Notes under the pieces: model-generated | Databases searched by the model: none | Seen by the model: only the letters and a program-made list of their open reading frames with translations | What the model was told of the DNA's origin: nothing | DNA from: Callorhinus ursinus | Lineage: Eukaryota; Chordata; Mammalia; Carnivora; Otariidae | Assembly (NCBI RefSeq): GCF_003265705.1 | Contig: NW_020312785.1 | Location: 17,000,023 to 17,064,022, forward strand | DNA length: 64,000 bases | Direction: 5' to 3' | Part shown: positions 1 to 9,700 of the stretch, in pieces | Numbering within the stretch: position 1 is the first letter of the stretch | Layout of the letters: each line of letters begins with the position of its first letter | Translations under genes and position numbers: made by a program

Positions 1-176
1 AAGTCTTCAAACATTACAGTCAATGGGTGCAATGTGTTCTAGGACTCACAGAAGTCTATCACTGAAGTCATTATCATGATTCATCCCTGCTTCTAGACTA
101 ATGTACTATCAATAAATATAGAGCCAAATATTCTAAGACTGCATTCACAGTAATAAAAATTAAAGTTGCTAACACA

Positions 177-378
177 GGGGCGCAGTCAGTTAGGCATTCT
201 GCTCCTGGTTTCAGCTCAGGTCATGATCTTGGTGTCGGGAGATCAAGCCCCGCAATTGGGCTCCACGTGCTCAGCGTGGAGTCTGCTTGAGATTCTCTCT
301 CCTTCTCTCTCTGTCCCTCCCATTCACGTTCTCTCTCTCTCTCTAAAATAAATAAATCTTTAAAAAAATAAAATAAAA
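177..378 (+). mobile_element. CAN SINE (tRNA-derived), full length
   Basis: A tRNA-like head is followed by a C/T-rich body and an AAATAAAT/A-rich tail. Target-site duplication TTGCTAACACA lies at 166-176 and 379-389. The head is diverged and has lost the usual GCCTGGGTGG start, so this is an older copy. It has landed at the edge of a MIR. CAN SINEs carry a Pol III promoter (A and B boxes) in the head and are mobilised by L1 proteins; they encode no protein. Confidence 0.92.
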
Positions 379-390
379 TTGCTAACACAT

Positions 391-583
391 ATTGTGTGTA
401 ACTCATTATTCTAAACTCCTTATATTTATTAACATATTTAATCCTTCATATTCCCTACTAGATTAGTACTATTATTGTCCCCACTTGACAAGAGGCACCG
501 AAGGCATGGTGAAATTGCAGAAACATTCCCAAGAGCACATAACCGCTGCCAGGATTCAAACCCAACCAATCAGGCTTCAGTGT
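391..583 (-). mobile_element. MIR SINE remnant
   Basis: Read on the minus strand, the segment follows the MIR order: a degraded tRNA-like part, then the core region equivalent to 'cttgggcaa', the fraction 'gaaactgaggc' seen here as GACAAGAGGCACCGAAGGCA, and the AT-rich 3' part with TTAATCC. Divergence is heavy, as expected of a mammalian-wide Mesozoic SINE. Confidence 0.65.
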
Positions 584-589
584 TCTTCC

Positions 590-2038
590 CCTACTTTGTA
601 TACTTAGCACCTTTGTTGCATTGGGATATTATCTTGTCAAAGAAAATTGTAATCAGTAGAAATGATATATTCATGGCTATAAAGATAGTAGGGAACTTCA
701 TGACTCCTGAACTATCGGTAACAGCTTTGATTTGTTTTTGTTTGTTTCCAGTTTATTGGTGAAATTGTAGTTCAGTATATTTAATAAATGTAGTTTAAGG
801 ATAATCAGACATCTTGAAGCTGAATACATCATTCACATTAAAAGTGGAGAGGAAAGGTAGCTTGTGTTCAAAGAAATACACTTGCACAAATTGGAAAAGT
901 CAATAATTGCTAGATGTTACACAACTATCCAAATGTAAGTGAAGTTCGCACCACAGAAAGTCATTTTCAAGCTGGCAACAAAGTGGTTCTGCTATGCTTA
1001 TATTTGTACAGAATCAAAATCTAGTAACAATTGATAACCCTAGGGAGACTTGAATATCTCTCTTATTTTGTTTTTTTGTAACGGAAACCCCATGAATTGT
1101 ATGTACTCCATCTAAATTGAGGTGAATTCCTGCAGACTTGATGCAGCAGAGTTAGAATGTTTACAGATTTATTCCAGTTATATTTATGTCCCATAGTGGG
1201 AAGATGTTTAGAAAATAGAGGGAAGCAGCGTGTTGGGGAATGTGATATTGGTCTGGCGGGTCTTTAGCAATTTGATTTTTTTTTTCAACTTATATTTTGG
1301 GAATAGCCGTCAACATGTTTTCCAGGTCTTCCGTCTGAATTTCCAGGCTTCAGAAATCATTTATCACTCAGTTTTCAGTAGTGCTTTCACAGAAAGAAAG
1401 TGTTAATAAATGACTAGAAACTGCTCTCAGATCAGTGCCGACAAATGCTTCTCCCTCACTTCTCAGTAAAAATGATGCAGATTTCTTAAGTGATCTCATT
1501 CCATTATTCGAAGAGATAAGTTTTAATCCACTTCTGAGAGGAATGGAAATTTCAGTGTGATGCAAAAGATAGAAACATAGTGAAGAAGGGAGACAGCCAC
1601 TGAAGAAAACCTGCCTACAGGCATATTTGTGTTTGCAACATACCCAGCACTCTTGAAGTCAGTTTCTTAATTAATTTGGCAGCATGTGGCAATTCAGCCT
1701 CTAAGAAGGGTGATACTGAATTTTTATCTGACAAAATAGACCCAGAGGTCTGCTTCACTGTTCTTGAAGAAAAATATAGTTTGAGGAATCATTGCATTCT
1801 TAAATAGATTTGAGAAATTCCACATTGAATCTAAGTGACAATTTCACTTAGCATGCTTTGTAAATTATTGGCATGATAAACAAAATCACAATATTATTTT
1901 GTTTATAACTTCCCACAAGTTTTTTGAAATCTGTGACATCATAGTTTTACATAGACTTGTGTAATAAATATCAAATGTCTTTAATAGAAAATTTTGCCAT
2001 TTTTGAGGTCTCTATAGAGTATGAGAGCTACCAGCTGT
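590..2038. other. Unassigned, non-coding
   Basis: I recognise no repeat or gene in these 1.45 kb. The sequence is of mixed complexity with only short T and A runs (for example 1266-1280). The open frames here are short and show no domain-like pattern. It could hold unique or conserved noncoding DNA, but nothing seen by eye decides that. Confidence 0.5.
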
Positions 2039-2052
2039 AAAATCTTATTACC

Positions 2053-2250
2053 GGGGCACCTGGGTGGCTCAGTCGGTTAAGCGGCTGCCTTCGGCTCAGG
2101 TCAGGATCTTGGAGTCCTGGGATCAAGCCCCTCTTCTGGCTCCCTGCTCAGCGGGGAGTCTGCTTCTCCCTCTGACCCTCCCCCCTCTTGTGCTCTCTCT
2201 TTCTCTCTCGCACTTTCTCTCTCTCAAATAAATGAATAAAATCTTTAAAA
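2053..2250 (+). mobile_element. CAN SINE, full length
   Basis: The head keeps GGCACCTGGGTGGCTCAGT and the body is C/T-rich with a clean A-tail. The flanks are a 14-base duplication (2039-2052 and 2251-2264) with one mismatch. An intact head and near-perfect duplication point to a moderately young insertion. Confidence 0.95.
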
Positions 2251-2264
2251 AAAATCTTACCACC

Positions 2265-2657
2265 TTCTTGCTGTTCATAACAGATATGCATGTTTTACTC
2301 CACCAGTTGAATAAAAACATTAAAAATGGTTTGTGTATTCTTTTCGTAGGAGACAACTCTGCTTCCTAAATCACAAAAAAAATAAATAAATAAATTTGAT
2401 TTAAATTTCACTGGACAAAGAAACATTCCTTGAAGACTCTGTCTCTTTCTCCAGCTCCTCATTCAGATGCATAAGTTTTGGTCTTCAAGAGCCTTGTCCG
2501 TCAGAGTGGGACTAATTCTGAACCAGAACCATTATCAGTGTTAGAAGATGCTTTTAGGGTCACTGTTGGAAAAGATGGACTCTGGATATGCCATTTTAGA
2601 TAAAATATTATCTCGCTAAAATCAAAAGTAAAAGAACTATTCAGACAGTCTCTTTGT
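2265..2657. other. Unassigned, non-coding
   Basis: About 390 bases between two SINEs, with an AAATAAAT-rich stretch near 2380-2395. I see no gene or repeat that I can name. Confidence 0.45.
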
Positions 2658-2674
2658 AAAAAGACCACACTTTC

Positions 2675-2790
2675 AGGGGCACCTGGCTGGTTCAGTTGGT
2701 GGAGAATGAGACTTTTGTTCTCAGGGTTGTGAGTTCCAGCCCCACATTGGGTGTAGGGATCACTTAAAAAAAATAAAATCCTAAAAAAAA
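2675..2790 (+). mobile_element. CAN SINE, short type without C/T body
   Basis: This is the short carnivore tRNA-SINE variant: the head runs through GTTGTGAGTT and CCCCACATTGGGTGTAGGGAT, then directly into an ACTTAAAAA tail, with no polypyrimidine body. An imperfect duplication (2658-2673 and 2785-2800) flanks it. It probably belongs to an older subfamily than the full-length copies. Confidence 0.85.
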
Positions 2791-2850
2791 GTCCCACTTT
2801 GTCACAAAATAAAATAATATAGTGTATGTTTAATTAAAACAAATTTACTT

Positions 2851-3043
2851 TAGGGGCTCCTGGGTGGCTCAGTCATTAAGTGTCTGACTTTGGCTCAGGT
2901 CATGATCTCAGGGTCCTGGGATCGAGCCCCACGTCAGGCTCCCTGCTCAGCGGGGAGTCTGCTTCTCCCTTTCCCTCTAATGCTCCCCCTGCTGTGCTCT
3001 CTTGCTCATGCTTTCTCTCTCTCAAATAAATAAATAAGTAAAG
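2851..3043 (+). mobile_element. CAN SINE, left arm of inverted pair
   Basis: Full-length head, body and AAATAAATAAATAA tail. Its tail abuts the tail of an oppositely oriented SINE with only six bases (3038-3043) between the tail repeats. Positions 2861-2930 match the reverse complement of 3152-3221 at all 70 positions. I found no clear duplication around either copy alone. Confidence 0.95.
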
Positions 3044-3057
3044 TTATTTATTTATTT
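3024..3057. repeat. Perfect tail-to-tail inverted repeat core
   Basis: AAATAAATAAATAA (3024-3037) pairs perfectly with TTATTTATTTATTT (3044-3057) across the loop GTAAAG. It forms the centre of the 380 bp SINE palindrome, so DNA cruciform or RNA hairpin formation is possible. Confidence 0.95.
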
Positions 3058-3230
3058 GAATGAGAGACAGAGAGAGAGCATGAGTGGAGGGAGGGGTAGA
3101 GGCAGAGGTAGAGGGACAAGCAGACTCCCCGCTGAGAAGGGAGCCTGACACGGGGCTCGATCCCAGGACCCTGAGATCATGACCTGAGCCAAAGTCAGAC
3201 ACTTAATGACTGAGCCACCCAGGCACCCTA
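3044..3230 (-). mobile_element. CAN SINE, right arm of inverted pair
   Basis: Full-length minus-strand copy ending with GAGCCACCCAGGCACCC at 3212-3228. It shares with its partner the uncommon head variant reading AGTCATTAAGTGTCTGACTT, while the C/T bodies differ. This suggests insertion of one subfamily next to itself or local conversion of the head regions. Confidence 0.95.
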
Positions 3231-3725
3231 AAACTTAAAAAATAAAATAAAGTTTCTTCATTCATTTAGGGAACATTTAATAAGTAATTCTTCTTTATTA
3301 TGAAAGGTTGTGTCTTGGATTAAAAAATAATAAAAATCTTTCTACAATGGTGATCAAATAGATTTTTTTAAATATATAAAATATTAATTATAATACAAAG
3401 TGGAATATGACAAGTGATATTACAGAAATAGTAAAGATTCCATGGATGTCTCAGGAAGGAAGAATCATCCTTGGGGGTTTTTCAAAAGGTAAGAAATTAT
3501 ACTGAATCAGGAAAAGGCATTCCAGGTCAAGTTAATAAATTAAAATAAGGGCTTATCTAACAGAACAGGAAAGATAGAGGAGTGATTTAAAATCTGCTTA
3601 TTTATCATATAAGTGTGTTTTTATCACATAGGATGTTTAATATCATAAGGAAAGGTGAATATCAGACTTTCAGGAACAGTATGAGGAAGTTGAACTTGAT
3701 AAAGAATGAAAAGCCACTGTATGAA

Positions 3726-3779
<54 letters not shown>

Positions 3780-4061
3780 CTGCATGGTGAAAATATTTGA
3801 TAAAGGTTACAATATTAAGGAAATTAATTTGGTACATATCTAGAGTAAATGGGATGACAGGAAACAGATGAGAACACATTAAAGAAGCCACATAATAATA
3901 GTGATAATATTAATGACCAAACTGAAATAATAGTGGAATTGGATGGGAAAAAGAGAGACATAAAGTATATGTTTGATGAACAATACTCAGGTATTGCTAA
4001 AAAAAAAATTACTTTTCACTTCTGCATTCAATCATCTATCATTTTCTAAAATTTTTTAAAA
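3231..4061. other. Unassigned, contains TG microsatellite
   Basis: AT-rich noncoding DNA with one simple repeat. The segment around 3430-3700 has the AG-rich look of an old dispersed repeat, but I cannot name it. Confidence 0.45.
3732..3770 (+). repeat. (TG)n microsatellite
   Basis: About 19 uninterrupted TG units, followed by ATGTATGTA. Its length and purity make it likely to vary in length between individuals. Confidence 0.97.
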
Positions 4062-4075
4062 ATATAAAGCTTTTA

Positions 4076-4284
4076 GGGATGCTTGGGTAGTTCAGTCGGT
4101 TGTGTCCAAATCAATTTTGTCTCAGGTTATGATCTCAGGTTTGTGAGATTGAGCCCCATGTCAGGTTCTATGCTCAGCACAGAGTCTGCTTTTCCCTGTC
4201 CCTCTGCTCCTCCCCCAACTTGCACACATGCTCTCTCTGTCTCTCCATCTCTAAAATAAATAAATAAAATCTTTAAAAATATAC
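4076..4284 (+). mobile_element. CAN SINE, full length, diverged
   Basis: The head is altered (GATGCTTGGGTAGTTCAGT), but the body and tail are typical. The 14-base duplication ATATAAAGCTTTTA (4062-4075 and 4285-4298) is still perfect, which is notable for such a diverged head. Confidence 0.93.
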
Positions 4285-4298
4285 ATATAAAGCTTTTA

Positions 4299-5435
4299 AA
4301 TATATGATTATAGGTGCATAAGAGAAACCCACAATGATGAAGCTAAGAATCATGCTATCTATAAAATTGTTATTCAATATCTTTCTGCCTCATTAATTAG
4401 ACTTTTGACTAAATCATTAGAATTAGATTGTGCATATACATATCACTACTAGAGCAAAATAGAAAAGATCTTCTGTGAATTAGTCACATCCACTGTTTCC
4501 AATTTAAAAATTATCAGTAGTGACCATTTCCTATATAGGAAATTGTCAACCTTCCCCAAGTCAGCAACAACATTTGAATTAAAAAAAAAATGGCATCACC
4601 TGATTAATAGGGTCAATATACTAACAAATTTAACACATATATTCAAGCAGTAGATGTCAATTGTGTTAAAAAAAAATCATTGACCCAACTGTCCTCCTTT
4701 ACAAATGAAATACCTTCTAGCATGTGTGTGTGTGTGTGTGTGTCTATATGTATTTTTAATTATCATTCTTTGGTGGCCTATTTAGCAAAATCAATAACCT
4801 AAGTTCTGACCTTCCAATTCAGACATGCTGAGGGAATGAAAGCAGGTATATAGAATTTGGTTTCACCTTGAATTAGCAGGGGATGAAGGGCATTGACCAG
4901 CATGTGGCCCTGAGTTAATGACTTGATCACCTATCTTGTGCTTTATGAAAATATATTAGGGGACAACTATCATGCCTTATCAGCTTCTGAACAAATAAGG
5001 AAAAGGTTCTTAAGGAGGAGTAACTTAACCTACTCCTGAAAAGCAATTTGAGGTTAATCGCCATATCTTGAGGCAGAGTTACTAGTTTTCCAGTCTCCAG
5101 GGCAGAAGCTATACCTTAATGGAGAAAGTGTATTACTCCAGGAGGATGTATAATGACTCTGCTTGGTGAGTCTGTGATTGTAGCAGCAATGATCTGTTAA
5201 ATGACACATAATCCTCCAGAGGGGAACTCCCTGATTCAAAACTCAATAATGAAAGTTAGATCAGGGACAGAACCATCCAAATGCCCTCCCCTATGAACAA
5301 TTCTAATGTTCAGGGAAACCACAGAGACAGGTGTTCTTCACTTTGAAGAACTTTCCATAATGAATGAATCACACTCACCATAGAGAACAGCAATGGGCTT
5401 AGTGGAAGAAACATATAATAGAGGACTCTTAGGAA

Positions 5436-5485
<50 letters not shown>

Positions 5486-6001
5486 TATGTATATGTATAT
5501 TTGTATATATACATATATACAAATAAATCGTAAATTATATATATGTTATATACATATTACATATATGATATATATAATTATATATACATGATTCATCACC
5601 CAGTGGGACAAGAAATCAGTTCATTTGTGATATATATGAAATATGGTATAATTTCATGTTATGTAATATTTAATACATTTTAAGAAATTTAATTTTGTAT
5701 ACCACTCCTAATATATATGTGTTGAAGTATGATTTAAATTTATTTTGATGTACAGGATTTTCTTAGATTCTCTGCACCAAAAAGAAGACACTTTATTAAT
5801 GTTTCTTGAGTACAAAGTAATCTCTGTTGTCAAATTATTAGATCAATGGAACTGAATTCCGTATACAGCTACACCATTTACCATTCACAAACATCTCAAT
5901 GATGACTTAAAATGATGAACTACGATATCACTTTTATTTTGATGTCACCATTGATTCTTTAATTCCTTGAGAACTAAATAATCAAAAATCAATATTTGAT
6001 G
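4299..6001. other. Unassigned AT-rich DNA with simple repeats
   Basis: No gene or dispersed repeat recognised. It holds a short TG run at 4722-4743 and the TA tract listed separately. A segment at 4800-5360 is of higher complexity and could be unique sequence. Confidence 0.45.
5440..5482. repeat. (TA)n microsatellite and AT palindromes
   Basis: About 21 TA units are followed, to about 5590, by TATACATA/TATGTATA motifs that are nearly self-complementary. The tract is likely unstable and prone to extrude secondary structure. Confidence 0.97.
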
Positions 6002-6019
6002 AAGAAAATGACTGAAGGA

Positions 6020-6231
6020 TGGGCTCCTGGGTAGCTCAGTTGGTTAAGCGACTGCCTTGAGCTCAGGTCATGATCCTGGAGTCCTGGGATCGAGTCCCAC
6101 ATCGGGCTCCCTGCTCAGCAGGGAGTCTGCTTCTCCCTCTGACCCTCTTCCCTCTCATGCTGTTTCTCACTCTCTCTCTCTCTCAAATAAATAAATAAAA
6201 ATCTTAAAAAAAAAAGAAGAAGAAGAAGAAA
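6020..6231 (+). mobile_element. CAN SINE, full length with GAA tail
   Basis: Complete SINE flanked by a perfect 18-base duplication (6002-6019 and 6232-6249). The A-tail has grown an (AAG)n extension near 6214-6230, a common fate of SINE tails. Confidence 0.96.
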
Positions 6232-6249
6232 AAGAAAATGACTGAAGGA

Positions 6250-7310
6250 GTATAACTTTAGACAGGAGTTTTTCTCAAATAGAGAAAAAATACTTAATTT
6301 TCTTTTTCAAATGAATTATTTTGCCTATTATGATTTTTACCAGCTTTGATAAGTGATATAAATTATTCATATTTATAAGAAATATTGCTAATTGTATTTT
6401 ATTCTTTTAATTTAATTTAATTTTTTGTGCTACATAGTTTTAAAATAAAATGTCAACTAATTTATCTAAATCTTATTTATAAAAATTCCACATTTAACTC
6501 CTTTACTGCTTTAAGCATTCTTTCAATTTTTCATGTAGCTGTAATTTTTTTTCTGTTTGTTGACACTTTTCTGACAGTCTTTGTTGAATATTTTACTCAG
6601 ATCTCCAACTTCTTTAGCTGTTATTTATTATTGATACTGTTGTGTTGTTTTGTTTTGTTTTTGATCCAGTGACTTCCTCCTTTTGAACATACTTCTAAAT
6701 ATTGCTCAATTTATTTTGCATTCTTAACAACCAATGATTATTAGAAATTTGCCATTCTGGACTATATTGTTAGTTCCAGCTTTTCTCAAACTTGTTTTGA
6801 GTGATAAGCATTCTAAAGGATACTAAAAAGTGTTATTTGAGGGAAAATTATGTGGCCTAATGAAGTAAGATTTCCTTAAAGGTCGTTCAAAGGTTAATTT
6901 ACTACAACTTTTAAGAACTTTTAATTTGCTGATTTGTAATATGAATCTTAAAGAGATCAGATAGATTATGAGTGTTATACAAAATATTTGACTGAGGTAC
7001 TCTAGTGTCTTGTAGAATGGGCTGTTTTTATAGACTAAATGCACTTTATAAAATGATATATGATTGGGCTACCAATTTTTTAACATAGTATAGGTAATAT
7101 AGTAAGTACCATAGTTATACTCAACTATTCTTTGCAGCTGGTTCTTACAATATTAATTTTACCCTCTTCTCTACATGATTATTCAATGCTCATGCATTGA
7201 TTCTTTCCTGGCAACTCAGGATACTGAGATGAAAAAAACTTTTACCTCAAGGAAATTAGAAAGAAGTATTACAATTTTGAACCATTTGGGGGACAGTTTT
7301 TTTGGTAAGT
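6250..7310. other. Unassigned AT-rich DNA
   Basis: Strongly AT-rich noncoding sequence. The 81-codon open frame at 6427-6672 is low-complexity and hydrophobic by composition, so I do not call it. No repeat family recognised. Confidence 0.45.
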
Positions 7311-7420
7311 TTTTAAGTAAATACTTTTGAGCACTTATATGAATCAGACACTATCAGAGGACCTGGTGACAAAACTATAAGAGAAACTAGACATGGCTGT
7401 TGAACTCCTGGATAAAAAGA
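7311..7420 (-). mobile_element. Possible L2 3'-end remnant
   Basis: The order GAGCACTTATATGAATCAGACACT ... GACAAAACTATA resembles the reverse complement of the L2 3' end ('gcctggcacatagtaggtgct'). It is very diverged and the call rests on this short order of motifs. Confidence 0.4.
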
Positions 7421-8159
7421 TTCGGTAGGGAAGGTAGATAATAATCAACCAATCATACAAGCAAACTAAAAAATATTCTATGTTTGAGAAGTGCTCTTAA
7501 AAGTGATAAGAGCAGGGGAGAAGAGAAATTGCATTGTTCTCTGAAAGCTTGCAATCAAAATTTTTGAGTTAATTATATTTAACTAGAGAGCAAGACGAAG
7601 AATATTTTTAGCAAGGTGCAAAGAGATATTGGGAATATAGTTAGCAATGGTTTCTACACAATGTGTGTTCAGGCTTTATGGTAGGAAGAAGCATGACCTA
7701 ATTGGTATTAGTGAGTTTGGGAACACCAGGAGAGGTGAGACCTGGAAAATATAAACAATGGTTGTGATTGGAGGCATGTTGAATTTGAAGAAACCTTGAG
7801 AAATTTAAGGAGTACCAAGATGTCTGCTGGTAATAGAGAAACATAGAAATACAAACAAAATTCTATGAATAGAATAGTCTTTTTTCAACTGTTTTTTTAT
7901 TTCAAAGAGATTCCCTTTGTGTTGAACCTAGGTAGAGACTGATAAATAAATAGATAAGAAATATGACTCTATAAAGAGTGGATGCCATTCTAAAAGGAGA
8001 TACTACCACATTCAGGGCATGGTTAGTAGGTGTGTTTTCGCAGAAAAATTCTAGCCTGGAAAAGCCAGTTATTAAGCTAGAGAGCATAGAGTCATAATTC
8101 TTGTAAGCAATGGATTGAAAAACATCAGATTAGTTTATAACAAAGATAACTGCAGTTAT
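7421..8159. other. Unassigned, possibly ancient dispersed repeat
   Basis: AG-rich text such as AGGAGAGGTGAGACCTGG at 7728-7745 resembles other blocks in this window (18655-19345, 20985-21620, 29770-30790). I cannot name a family and see no coding potential. Confidence 0.35.
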
Positions 8160-8650
8160 AGTGTAGAACAATAGTTCCAAAATTGTGGACCGTGGACCCA
8201 TACATATCTCTAAGACCCTTTAGGACATCTACAAGGTCAAAACAATTCCCAAATGTTATTTGCCTTTCTCATTGTGTTGAAATTTGCAGTGAGGGTACAA
8301 AAGCAATGACGATTAAAACTGCTGATGTCTCATCATGAATCAAGGCAGTGGCACCAAATTATATGAGTAGTCACTATATTCTTCACCTCTACAAATGCCT
8401 AGGAAGAAAGCAAGAAAAGAAAAGAAAACCCCACACTTTCACTTAAGAAGTTACTTGAAGAAACAGAAACACTTCATTAATTTTATTTAATCTCAACCTT
8501 TGGGTACATGCCTTTTGATATTACATGTCATGAAATGAATGTATGCATAAAGCACACGTGGTACATAACCAACATATATTTGTCTTGAGAAAAAGCACTT
8601 GTATGTTACTTTTAGTTGTGAACTAAGCTAGCTGCTTGTGCAAGGTTGAG
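8160..8650 (+). pseudogene. Decayed hAT (Charlie-like) transposase relic
   Basis: Near 8430-8640 a plus-strand frame with several stops still follows the C-terminal part of hAT transposases: a leucine/lysine-rich start, then a CHEM box (the family has CDEM), then a region ending with EKALV where the family has a WLSRGKALVR-type motif, and finally TKLAA for the family's RxELAAF. The upstream part, with TGGACCGTGGACCC, fits the noncoding end of such an element. Stops and the loss of family residues show it is dead. The subfamily is uncertain. Confidence 0.6.
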
Positions 8651-8689
8651 GGTTTAGCTAAACTACTCTGGAGTATTACTGCACACACA

Positions 8690-9130
8690 TCTATTTTGTA
8701 TAATCTAGTGGCCTGCCGAGGCTTTGACCTTTGACACTGGTCCCACCAGGAACACATTCTCTAGGTAACAGTCCTCAAGTCCAAGTAAATGTAAGTTCCT
8801 GATATGACTCCTCCAATGTCTCCTGTGATAAGCACTTCCCTGCCTCTCATCGCCATCCCCCCATGTGCCCCTTAGATAAGACCCCTGGAAAAATTTCCAA
8901 AAATTTCAAAATTTGAAATGACCAGTCTGGTCTTAGCCTTGGAAACTGAAAGCACTCACCCTCAGACCCTAATAAAGTTATCCCAGCTCTCTGCTTGTAC
9001 CCTGCCTTGGCTTCTCCATGTGGACCTCTACAGGGCATGCCATGTGACTCTTCCAGAATCTGTGAGTAATAAACCTCTATTTCACTTCCCCTTGTGGTCT
9101 TTTGTTGAACCTTAGCTTACCATCTAACAC
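8690..9130 (+). mobile_element. Candidate solo LTR, endogenous retrovirus
   Basis: A moderately GC-rich block with an LTR-like layout: GAGTAATAAACCTC at 9063-9076 supplies a polyadenylation signal, followed by a pyrimidine-rich R/U5-like segment ending near CACCTCAACA. No internal viral sequence adjoins it. The family is not identified and the borders are approximate. Confidence 0.45.
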
Positions 9131-9289
9131 CTCAACAATTTAACAAAGTCACAACATGCAGAAAAGAGATAACATAGTAGACCCAAGACTTTTATCCATA
9201 GAAAGTCCTACTTACAATATTGGCCCTTGTAATTTAATGGTGACATTTGGAAACTTGGATTTAGGCAGTGTTCCCACCATTTATTAACA

Positions 9290-9700
9290 CTCTGTACAAA
9301 CAATGTGGTTTAGGCTGAACACCAGCTTTCATTCTGGGAGTCTGGAATTTTGGTACTTCTTAGGCAGACGGTGCCTAGATGACCAGCTCTCAATAAAAAC
9401 CTTGAGCCTTGAGTTTTTAATGAACTGTCCTGGTAGACAACATTTCACACATGTCACAACCCCTTGCTGGAGGATTTAAGTGCATCCTGTGTGTCTCCAC
9501 TGGAGAAACTCTTGGAAACTTGTACATGGTTTCCTCCAGATTTCACCCCTTGAGGCTTTCCTTTTGACTGATTTTGCTTTGTATTCTTTTGCTGTAATAA
9601 ATCTCAGCCATACGTATGACTATATGCTGGGTCTTATGAATCACTGAGTCTTATATGTCATGACTACCTTGGGGTAATCTTGGGGACCTCCAACACACCA
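9290..9700 (+). mobile_element. Solo LTR, ERVL-like
   Basis: The layout matches mammalian ERVL-class LTRs: GTGTGTCTCCACTGGAGAAA, TTTGCTGTAATAAATCTCAG (polyadenylation signal near 9594), then CTTGGGGACCTCCAACACA at the 3' end. No gag, pol or env sequence is visible next to it, so it is a solo LTR. I recall the LTR16/LTR33 group but cannot fix the subfamily. Confidence 0.6.

Noticed and set aside
2060..2120. tRNA gene-like heads in the SINEs (A and B boxes)
   Set aside because: They are SINE heads; none keeps a cloverleaf or anticodon arm as a functional tRNA.
3670..3891. His/Thr repeat frame on the minus strand
   Set aside because: Direct translation of the TG microsatellite.
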